Shown here one piece after another: positions 32,927-44,900 of a stretch of DNA of 64,000 nt. Made by a program: the position numbers and the translations under genes. Position 1 is the stretch's first letter, and the number at the start of each line of letters is the position of its first letter. Source of the stretch: Axinella damicornis (Eukaryota > Porifera > Demospongiae > Axinellida > Axinellidae); NCBI GenBank assembly GCA_963931865.1, contig OZ007506.1:4832926-4896925 (forward strand). The letters are read 5' to 3'. The notes under the pieces are model-generated. The model did not search any database, had not been told where the DNA came from, and was given only the letters and a program-made list of their open reading frames with translations.

Positions 32927-35900
32927 CTAATAATATGTTAGTGTGGGTATGTCCATTGTTGCATTGACAGCAGGGAGTTTGCTTGTGGTCTTGTCAACAT
33001 CATACATTCTTGCCAGTGCATCTTGTGTGCCAATGATGGCACTATTAGTGAGTGTGTGGTGTGTGGTGAGTTGTTTGTGTGTGTGCATGCATGCGTGAAG
33101 GGGTTAAAGGCTGAGAAATGTCGACCACAGAAGTGCTCTTTACAACACCTATACTGTGCTACAATGACGAATAATTCTGAGAAGAGACCTAGGCAGTGGC
33201 ATTCTACAGCAGTTGCCTGCTGTCTGCCTCCTTCAATGGTTGATACACCTTGTTGCACATTTGACTATGATCACTAGCGTCACAGTATTAATTTTATTGA
33301 CTTACCCCACCACTCCCAGCAGGATGAGAAATACATCGAGAAGTTTGCTCCAACAGTTGGACTCCCTGCAGGGGGGGGGGGGGGGGAAGACGACAACATT
33401 ATGACGACAACATTATGACAGCAAATAACTGGTGTCACAAAATTCCTAAAAAAGCTCTTTTGCATGGGATACGAACATTTAACAATCATCATGATTGTAA
33501 GCACTGTCACTCGTTACCTTTCATTTGAGGTTGAGAGTTAAATACTTCAGTGAATACTTTAGTGAAGTATTATCAATTGTCAGTCCAGTTATCAGAGAAC
33601 GTGGTAGCGTTCTCTATTTAGGGATGGCTAAGGAAATTTCGAAATACCATACTGATGCACCAGCAGGAAAACGGCCAAAGAAGCTACTACCCCCCAAACC
33701 AAGCATGCAGACAGAATGATACTGCCTAGCAGTTCACAAAAACACTCGCTAACGTACCTGAGAGTACGCGGGAGTCGAGTAATAAGTCGCCGGAAAATTC
33801 CGATTTCGTCATCTTCTTTCTTTCTTTCTTTCTTCTTTCTTTCTCATTGACTAGCATAGCTGGACAACAAAAGCATTTCCTGAGCTAGTTCACTCACAGA
33901 ACAACATCGCTTTCGTCGTAGTAGCTCCTTTCGGCCCTTTTGACTACATACTGGCAAGAACGGCACTGCTGGCTAGCTACGATTCCGTGAATTGCTAGCA
34001 CGAAGCCATTTTGATGCAACCAGAGGTCACGCGTGCCAAATGCGCATGCGCAGTTCACATGCAAACGCACGTTGCATTCTTTTTTACAGCATTTCGGGCG
34101 CTTGGTGATCAGCTGAATCCTTGTGAATCCATCCTCTGGTGCCTCACTACCGCTGCAAGGAATTTCTTCCAACCTGTTCTTGCCAAGATCTATCGTGACT
34201 ATGCCATCATGGAGGCGTGGCTTTCTTTTCATGACGTAACTACAGTGCGGAACATGTATATACCACCAATACTGTGAGTGAGGCTAGAGTTTTGGAATAC
34301 TATTAGTGGAAATAGAATGAAGCATCAAAGCCTGCTCAGTGCCCAGCAGAAGGTTCACATCCATCAAGGCAATTAATAAAATCTGACATCAGGAAAGTTA
34401 CGCATTCCATGCGCTCAAAAAACCTCACAAACTAGAAACAAAAAATTTTCTTGCAAAAATTACAAATGATTTAGTGATGGCCACCCCGATCGACTCCCGA
34501 AAAAGCAGACAAACAAGGAATGCCATTAACCAGCCTCAGTCCCATCCCATCCCTAAATTCTACATTTTTCAATGGGATGGGACTGAGGCTGGTTAATGGC
34601 ATTCCTTGTTTGTCTGCTTTTTCGGGAGTCGATCGGGGTGGCCATCACTAAATCATTTGTAATTTTTGCAAGAAATTTTTTTGTTTCTAGTTAATAATGA
34701 GAACTGCTCATCCCTGATATGAACTGTAATGTGTGCAGATCACCCAAACTCTCATTCCAAGACCTCAAAGGTAAGGAATGGGAATAAGACTGCCTCACCC
34801 TTTAAACAGTCTCCAGTGGAAGATACCAGGGAGGATGAATGCGAGCAGGGTGCAGCAGGAGGACCCCACCAGTGCCATGATGGTGGAGAAGTCTGGGATG
34901 CATAGGACGATCACACCTGTCACCAGCACCAGCAGTGTGCGGAGGACACACTGGGTAAGTGGGTGGGTGTGAGTGGGTGAGGTGTGTGAGGATGGAGGTG
35001 GATGTGGGGAGGTAAGGGAGGAGAGGTTGAGTACAGCATCAGGTGTTTATGGTAATGCATGTCTTAGCTGCATTCCTGTACATGCATGGCCACAACATAT
35101 GGCCGTAGCCTCGTTCCCAGGCCATCGCCCAGCTTTTCGTTCGCGTGTGGGAGAGCCTGGGAACGAGGCTAAGGTGGCTGCATTATTCCAGTTTTCAAGT
35201 GTCATACCTCTACGGATATGAATAACTTTGGAAGTTGTGCATATGCAGAACATGGACAAACCCACTGTATTGTGCACCGGTATTTATCCACAGCCACCAC
35301 CTCAAAACTTTAATGCCAAGGAACCCAGGGTAGCAATAAGTGTACTGTGCTTCACTTGAGTTGCATACCAGTAAATAAAGTTGAATGCCACCCAAACTTA
35401 GGTAACTAGTACTGACCTTGAATTAAACAAATGCCTTGCGCTAAACTGGATCATGAATTCTATTTTAAGTGGTTGAGATCTCTGCTATACATGCTTGCAT
35501 ACAACAACTATTATAACAATATCGTTTTCATTATATCGTTTTCATTATACCAAAAACAATGTCCATGTGTAGGAGGGTTGTATAATGAATTCTTTTAAGC
35601 TGTCACTCCTAGCCTCATTCCCAGGCCGCGTGGGAGGAGAGAAAGCGGCCTGGGAACGAGGCTACTGTCACCCCTAACTGGTTTCCCTCTCAATGGGGAG
35701 GTTCCTAACTTGGAGCTGTATCGCAGTAGATGCGCATCCGTACACACAGCCACAATAGTGGGCCTTCCGTGTTGCAAGAATATGTATTGGGACACTGAAG
35801 TAGCCCGCTGTGCGCAAAGTGTTATAGGTGTGCATATGGCATCACTTTAAAATGAGCAATGGATGAGCATAACTACAGCGGTAGGGACTAGCAGAGAAGT

Positions 35901-38900
35901 CTACATGCATGTACATTCGTATCATACACTTGAACATCAACACTCAAATCTAAACTACGCTTGACACTACGCTGGGAGTTCACACACGATGGCTTGATCA
36001 TTAGCGAATGTAGAGTTCGATGAGTTCGACTGGGGTGTCTTCATTACCACGGCCTTCATCACCACAAATACGAACTTCAATGTCATCAGTCGTGGCCTGG
36101 GGCAGCTCCTTGCAGAACCAGGGGGGACTGTTGACGGTACACTCACAGGCGAAAGCTGATCCACAGTTTGAGCCGTCCCAGAGAGGATCGCCATCATAGA
36201 ACACTCCTACTGCCACTTCACTAATATCATTGCCAGTTTCGCAAAAGTAGTCCTGCCCAACATATGAGCGGGGAGAGGTTCCACCGCTGCAAGGGCAATT
36301 GAAGTAAGTTGCAGTTCCATGTCCCCATCCAGCACCAAAACTCCAAATGTGCTGCCTGGACCCCACCCAAAACTCCAAATGTGTTGCCTGGACCCCACAG
36401 CCCCATGTGTGATGCTGACACCATCAACGTAGGTGCTGTCTAAAGTCGTTGTAGCTGAGGGGTTAACATAGTAATAAAATGCATCGACCGTTGAATACTG
36501 ATATCCAATAACTTGACCGCAGACGTGGCTGTATCGCATCCCGTTGGTTGGGAACATCGCAGAGTCGCAGCCACTATCACCTCTAGCTCGTCCACACGTC
36601 CTTTTTGGTGTAGTGATAAGTCTCCACGCACTAGGGCACTGCTGAGAGGTGTTGCTCGCATCAAGGTTGGCAACACGTGCCCATCCTCGAGTGCTGCTAC
36701 AGCCACACCGCCTGTCCAGGTCACAGTAGACCTGCACTGCAGTCCCATTGGAGCTCCTCACCCAGTAGTAGCCAGAGGGGCAGTTCACAGATATTTCACT
36801 GCAGGAATCTGCAGGGGTGGCCATTTGAACAGCAGGACAGGTAACGTTATCACGTAGCAGTGTACGGATGTCCTGGGCTAGTTCTGAGTGTGCTGCGTTT
36901 CGGAGGTCATCGGGAGGGCAGGTTTGTTCGGTTGCATCCAGCACTCTGGGGAGAAGGGGGAGAGGGAGGGCAGTGTTGTCTGCCTGGCCGCAAGTGGGAG
37001 TCGGGAGAAGACAGCCTGCGGACAGGACTACGAGAGCAACAAAGCTCAGCTTGAACTCCATCGTTGGCTCGATTGTTTCTTTGTTAGAGACTATTATCGT
37101 TTCTCTCCGATTGATAATCATCCTCGAAACGTTTCTTTTATACTCGCTCACTCCCTTCCCACATACTAATGAATGCGTGACCAGTTGCGCTATAATTATT
37201 TCGTACTACGTGAGTATCACCCAATTGGGCTAATTTGCATGGAAATTCCATTCATCCTACTGCTCACGTACACTGTAAAAGAGTACGTAGTTCCCTGGGT
37301 GCTCCCCCTGACTGGGGAGAAACACCGTCTCACACATACAAACGAACGCCTGACCAGTTACGTTCTAAGCATTTCGTACTAAGTGTCACCCATTTGGGCC
37401 AATTAACATGGCTCATCCTACTGCTCACGTACACTCTAAGTATTTCGCACTAAGAGTCACCAAATTGGACTAATCTGCACGGAATTTTTACTCATCAAAC
37501 TACACATACCAGTACAACACCTGACCAGTTACGTTTTTAGGAAATTTCCGCAGTACACTCAGTTCATAATACATAGTGACTTCAAGGTTTCACTTACCAC
37601 TTGCCTCATCATGTATATCAGGTATTTTCCAGGTAAAATGGTAAAATGTTTGGCAATGCTGGTGGTATAGTTGGGGGTAGAGGAGCCCATAACGAGAAGG
37701 AGCGTCCAACTACAAGAACAAGTCTGGTCTATTGGTGCTTGTTGTTGACCATATACGGCAAGTGGAAATCCTTACTGCGGTCACACATTATTCACAAACC
37801 AGCTGGGCAGCTCTTGTTACATCAGGAAGGGGGTCAAGCTTCATTCCGGAGAAGGGGGTCAAGCTTCGTTCCGGAGGAAGGGGGTCAAGCTTCGTTCTGG
37901 AGGAAGGAGGTCAAGCTTCGTTCCAGAGGAAGGGGGTCAAGCTTCATTCCGGAGGAAGGGGGTCAAGCTTCGTTCCGGAGGAAGGGGGTCAAGGTTCGTT
38001 CCAGAGGAAGGGGGTCAAACTTCATTCCGAAGGAAGGGGGTCAAGCTTCGTTCCGGAGGAAAGGGGGTCAAGACTTTTTCCGGAGGAAGGGGGTCAAGCT
38101 TCATTCCGGAGGAAGGGGGTCATGATTTGTTTCGGAGAAAGGGGGTCAAGCTTTGTTCGGGAGGAAGGGTGTCAAGCTTAATTCAGGAAGAAGGGGGTCA
38201 AGCTTCATTCCGGAGGAAGGGAGTCAAGCTTCATTCCAGAGGAAGGGGGGAGTCAAGCTTCATTCCAGAGGAAGGGGGTCAAGCTTCGTTCCGGAGGAAG
38301 AAGGTCAAGCTTCATTCTGGAGGAAGGGGGTCAAGCTTCGTTCCGGAGAAAGGGGTCAAGTTTTCATTCCAGAGGAAGGGGGTCAAGCTTCATTCAGGAA
38401 GAAGGGGGTCAAGCTTCATTCTGGAGGAAGGGGGTCATGATTTGTTTCGGAGGAAGGGGCTTTGTTCCGAAGGAAGGGGGTCAAGCTTCACTCTGGAGGA
38501 AGGGGGTCAAGCTTCATTCCGGAGGAAGGGGGTCAAGATTTGTTCCAGAGGAAGGGGGTCAAGCTTCATTCCGGAGGAAGGGGGTCAAGCTTCATTCCAG
38601 AGGAAGGGGGTCAAGCTTCATTCCGGAGGAAGAAGGTCAAGCTTCATTCTGGAGGAAGGGGGTCAAGCTTCGTTCCGGAGGAAGGGGGTCAAGCTTCATT
38701 CCAGAGGAAGGGGGTCAAGTTTTCATTTCAAAGGAAGGGAGTCAAGCTTCATTCTGGAGGAAGGGGGTCATGTTTTCATTCCAGAGGAAGGGGGTCAAGC
38801 TTCATTCCAGAGGAAGGGGGTCAAGTTTTCATTCCAGATGAAGGGGGTCAATTTCCCCATGCACATTCTCATGCAGCAAGCCACCACAGAGGCTGATTTG

Positions 38901-41900
38901 CAGGAGATCACCTTCCTCTGTATACCTCCCACATACAAGCAGCTTGCCCCTACTCATACGGGTTTGCTTGAAAGAACACACACGTATGTGATGAATGTGA
39001 CATTAAGGTTGCACGGTGTATTGGTATGACGGTGCTGTAGTTGCACGTTATTAGGCACAGCTAACTTATAGGCGCATATTCGCTGTTAGGCAGGTTCAAC
39101 TCTCGTCCCAGGTACTCGCTGTTAAGCGCTGCAGTCTTCTTCCTAAAACTCTGCCATTTTCGATCATACGGAGTGGAAAACAGCTATAATTCGAATTGAA
39201 GCGCACTTCCTATTCGAGAAATGTCATTATTATTTTATTCATTATTTGGCGCATCTCGCTTATAGGTGCATATTTCCTTCCTGTGGAGTTATAGGCGCAT
39301 GCACCTAATAACGCGTGACTACGGTACTTTAGTATAGACACTGCACAATTATTATTTACCTCTGTCAGCAATTTTATTGACACAGGTCTCAGGTCTCAAT
39401 AAAGGTTTCATAGTGGATAGTGAAATGATACTTTTGAAGTTACGTACAAACTGGCAAAGTACTATAGTATGTCTCAGCGTAAGCAACGGATTATCGCACA
39501 CTACCTAATATAGCACAGCTCCAAAAGCCCAGCCCAGCCATTATTATAGCTCAAAGTTTACGTAACGTGAACGGAAGCACAGCTGCGTGCCATAAGTTGG
39601 GAGACCGTCAGCTGTCTATACCTGCCTTTCTGTGCCTTTCTCCGTAACGTTCTTCATTTATAATGGAGGATATACTCTCTGCACGATAATTGGTATGAAA
39701 CAACATGTAGTTTCTATACGGCTGTACGATAATATGCAATACTGTGTGATAATAGGTACGAAACTGCTCTGACCGCTTAGCTGAGAAAAAAAATAGAAAT
39801 TCATCATTCATCGTACCCTTCAGATTGGACTGTAGCCCACGCTTTGAAGTGCAAGTTTGTGCAAGTTTGAGTTTGTAGGACGTTGCTACGTACTTGGAGC
39901 TGTGGACCCAGGTACAAAATCTACGCGATAATCGGTTACTTACGCTAGATGTACGTACGTCATGTCCATGTGCATGTAGGAGTTACGTAAGGCCTCAAAT
40001 GGATCACAACAGTGAAATGATACTCTTGAGGCTACATACGTACGTATGTACGTACCACTCCCTAACAAACTGCCCAATTTCTTCATGTATTATGGTACTA
40101 GTGTATGTCTTAGATAGTCTGACCTAGCACACTGATACAGTTGGTAGGATACAGAATGTCTAGCTGCAATATTGAGTCTTACGATTCAATGAAGACCCCC
40201 GAGGCTGGGTTTTGCAATGAAGTACCGGAGGGATACGATTTGAAGTACCTTTTGCAGCACATATAATTCTACGTAAATATTTTCAGATATGCAGACCTCC
40301 TAGGTACAAACAATTTCAAACTGAGGGGTACATGTCTGGACCTGCAAAGCAGAGTGGCTAGGTGAGAGCCCACTCTCTGGGTGCATGGTCATCAACAGTT
40401 GCACGCATGCATTGAAAAACTGGATTCTGAATGTTGGCCCAATTGTACCACCATCAGAATCAAGCTGCTACTTTGTTTGAAATTTGCAAAATGCATTTCA
40501 GAGGTCATTTATGGGGTATCTGTGACCTTGAACATTGCTACTGCATTGCAGCTTTGGATGTGTATTTTCAGAGAAAAATGGGATGGCCACAAAGTCCACT
40601 CACCTGGCTAGCCTCAGGATGTAGGATCCAACCAGCGACATGTAAACTGTGCATGTAGGAGTTAAGACCTCAAAAAATGGCTGCAGTATTCCAGTTTTCA
40701 AATACGCACATATACGGATATGACAATAAGTTCAGAAGTTGTCCATATGCAGAATTGGTGTATTGTGCACCAGCTTCAAGTTATCTGCTGAGCTACCTGC
40801 TGAGTCACTTCCTGTATTCATCCGTGGACGGTCACAGACTCAAAACTTTAATGCCAAGGAACCCAGGATAGCAATGAGTGTACTGTAGCCTCGTTCCTAG
40901 GCCTTCCACACCTCCAGCTTTTGATCGCTTCCAGTATGCAAAAATGGAGGGTTTTTGCATACTGGAAGCAATCAAAAGCTGGAGGTGTAGAAGGCCTGGG
41001 AACGAGGCTAGTGTACTGTGCTTCATTTGAAGTTGCATACCAGTAAGCTGCCAAACTTAATTAGTACTGACCTTGGATCCACCCATAAATTCTCACAATT
41101 AACGTCTTGCATGTGCGCTAAACTGGATCATGAATTCTATTAGCATAAGTATAGCATATCTTGCTCACTTATACACTGATCTCAAACATTTTCACTTAAG
41201 CGGTTGAGATCTCCGCTATACATGTATACAACCATACCGTTTTTCAATATACAAAAAAATGTACACTGAACTCATTTCGCTATCATCTTTAACTAGTTTC
41301 CTCTCAATGGGGAGGAGCATACTCTGAAGTCTTCCTAACCTGAAGCTGTGCCACAGCAGATGCGTCTAGCCACTATGGTGGCCTTCCGTGTTGCAAGAAT
41401 ACGTATTGGGACACTCAAGTAGCCCGCTGTGCGCAAAGTGTTATAGGTGTGCACATGGCATCACTTTAAGAAAAAGCAATGGATATTCAGCTAAGAGCAT
41501 AACTACAGGGGTAGGGACTAGCAGGGAAGTCTGCATGAATGTACATTCGTATCATACACTTGAACATCAACACTCAAATCTAAACTACGCTTGACACTAC
41601 GCTGGGAGTTCACACACGATGGCTTGATCATTAGCGAATGTAGAGTTCGATGAGTTCGACTGGGCTGTCTTCATTAGCAAGGCCTTCATCACCACAAATA
41701 CGAACTTCAATGTCATCAGTCGTGGCCTGAGGCAGCTCTTTGCAGAACCAGGGAGGACTGTGGAGGGTACACTCACAGGCACCAACTGCTCCACAGTTTG
41801 AGCCGTCCCAGAGAGGATCGTCATCAAAGAATGCTCCATGCCAATCTACATTATCGTCATTGCCAGTTTCACAGAAGTAGTCCTGTCCAACATATGAAGG

Positions 41901-44900
41901 GGGTGAAGTTGCTCCGCTGCAAGGACAATTATAGGGACTAATATCGAACTCCCTATTATAGTCCTGATGATTTTCATCCTGTCCAACTCCAGTAGCAAAA
42001 GTCCAAACATGCAACCTGGACCCTGGACCTCCATGCGTGACGCTGACACCATCAACGTAGTAGCTGTCTAGAGTGACTGAAGGGTTCGTAAATACATCAG
42101 GTGATCCATACTGATATCCGATAATTTGACCACAGACGTGGCTGTATCGTATCCCGTTGGTTGGGAATACCGCAGAGTCGCAGCCAGCACCATCTGTGGT
42201 TCGTCCACACGTCCTGTTTGGTGTAGTGATAAGTCTCCATGCACTAGGGCACTGCTGAGAGGTGTTGCTCGCATCGAAATTGGCAACACGTGCCCATCCT
42301 CGAGTGCTGCTGCAGCCACACCGCCTGTCCATGTCACAGTAGACCTGCACCGCAGTCCCATTGGAGCTCCTCACCCAGTAGTAGCCAGAGGGGCAATTTG
42401 CAGATATTTCACTGCAGGAAGCTGCAGGGGTGGCCATTTGAACAGCAGGACAGACAACGTTATCACGTAGCAGTGTACGGATGTCCTGGGCTAGTTCTGA
42501 GTGTGCTGTGTTTCGGAGGTCATCGGGAGGGCAGGTTTGTTCGGTTGCATTCAGCACTCTGGGGAGAAGGGGGAGAGGGAGGGCAGTGTCGTCTGCCTGG
42601 CTGCACGTGGGAGTCGGGAGAAGACAGCCTGCGGACAGGACTACAAGAGCAACAAAGCTCAGCTTGGACTCCATCGTTGGCTCGATTGTTTCTTTGTTAG
42701 AGACTATTATCAGTTCTCTCCGATTGATAATCATCCTCGAAACATTTCTTTTTATACTCGCTCACTCCCCTCCCACGTACTAATGAACGCGTGACCAGTT
42801 GTATTTCGTACTACGTAAGTATCACCCAATTGGGCTAATTTGCATGGAAATTCCACTCATCCTACTGCTCACGTACACGGTAAAGAGTAGGTACCAGTGA
42901 GGTCCCCTAGCTGGGGAGAAACACCGTCTCCCACATACCAATGAAAGCCTGACCAGTTACGCTCTACATGTATTTCATACTATGTAACTATCACCCAATT
43001 AGGCTAATTCAAGTAAATTCCACTCATCCTACTGCTCATGTACACTGTAAAAGAGTACGTAGTTCCCGGGGTGCTCCCCCTGGCTGGGGAGAAACAGTCT
43101 CCCACATACAAACAAATGCCTGACCAGTTACGTTCTAAGCATTTCGTACTAAATTGGGCCAATTAACATGGCTCATCCTACTGCTCACGTACACTGTACA
43201 ACGCCTGACCAGTTACACTCTAAGTATTTCGCACTAAGAGTCACCAAATTGGACTAATCCGCACGGAATTTTTACTCATCCCACTACACATACCAGTACA
43301 ACACCTGACCAGTTACGTCTTTAGGAAATTTCCGCAGCACACTCAGTTCACAATACATAGTGACTTCAAGGTTTCATTTACCACTTGCCTCATCATGTAT
43401 ACCACCAGGTAAAATGGTAAAATGTGTGGCGGAGTAGAGGAGTCCATAACGAGAAGGAGTGTCCAACTACAAGAACAAGTCTGGTCTATTAGTGCTTGTT
43501 GTTGACCATATACGGCAAGTGGAAATCCTTACTGCAGTCACACTTTAATTTTATTCACAAACCAGCAGGGCAGCTCTTGTTACATGCAAGTACATCACGA
43601 AGGGGGTCAATCTTCGTCCCGGAGGAAGGGGGTCAATCTTCGTCCCGGAGGAAGGGGGTCAATCTTCGTCCCGGAGGAAGGGGGTCAATCTTCGTCCCGG
43701 AGGAAGGGGGTCAATCTTCATCCCGGAGGAAGGGGGTCAATCTTCGTCCCGGAGGAAGGGGGTCAATCTTCGTCCCGGAGGAAGGGGGTCAATCTTCGTC
43801 CCGGAGGAAGGGGGTCAATCTTCGTCCCGGAGGAAGGGGGTCAAACTTCGTTCCGGAGGAGGGGGGTCAAGCTTCGTTCTGGAGGAAGGGGATGAAGCTT
43901 CATTCCGAAGCAAGGGGGTCAAGCTTCGTTCTGGACAAAAGGGGTCAAGCTTCGGTCCGGACGAAGGGGGTCAAGCTTCGTTCCGGAGGAAGGGGGTCAA
44001 GCTTCATTCTGGAGGAAGAGGGTCAAGCTTCATTCCGGAGGAAGGGGGTCAAGCTTCATTCTGGAGGAAGGGGGTCAAGCTTCATTCTGGAGGAAGGGGG
44101 TCAAGCTTCATTCCGGAGGAAGGGGGTCAAGCTTCATTCTGGAGGAAGAGGGTCCAGCTTCATTCCAGAGGAGGGGGTCAAGCTTCGTTCCGGAGCAAGT
44201 CTCGTTCCAAGGTTTGCACTTTAGTGCTTTTTCATTACATTGGCAGCGAATTGACTTAAGCGGAGTGGTTGAACTGTGAGCACATGGCCCAACTCATACA
44301 TTACATAGCTAATTAAATTCTGCCATGCAAGTAATCATCACGGTGTAAATTTGTGGGTGGAATATAATTCACCACGAACTGATGACAATGCAAGAGCACC
44401 CACCATTTGCTGCTAAGGTCTCTCCACTATACACCAGAATAAAGTCTAGTACGTAAGTAAACAAGAATGTGAAGTGTGCAACGGAAACCTCAGTCTCGTT
44501 CTCAGACCCTTAGTGCACGCAGGAGGGTCTAGTAAAATATGCACAATGTAGTACAAAATTTATGCAGAATTTCAGCAGTAAGAATCAGATTGGTCGATAT
44601 GTGTCATGTGCTACTCACACCCACTATTCCCTAATGCTGGTGTTTGTACTGTATGGACAAAGTTGATGTGCAATTGATTGCAACTACCGTATATCTGGAA
44701 ATTTTCGTGTAGTAAAATTTTCGTGTTTTAAATTTTCGTGTCATAATATTTTCGTGGATCGGGTTACCCACGAAATTTTTTTTACGGCAACTTCTCTTAC
44801 ACGTCGGAGAAAAGTAGTACGAAGGGCTTGCTGCGAGGCTACTGCGTTTATCTGGAACCTTGGGAAGCAGCTGTTGGCCAAGAACTCGTGAATGAAAACC

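Noticed and set aside
37062..37151. Upstream starts for copies 4 and 5 (GTG at 37151, ATG at 37121 or 42734)
   Set aside because: They lie upstream of the transcription start expected from the TATA box and would bury the signal peptide.
37646..39029. Long frames with 26-residue repeats (up to 300 codons)
   Set aside because: Produced by a 26-bp minisatellite with no stops in any plus frame; all three frames are open with the same period.
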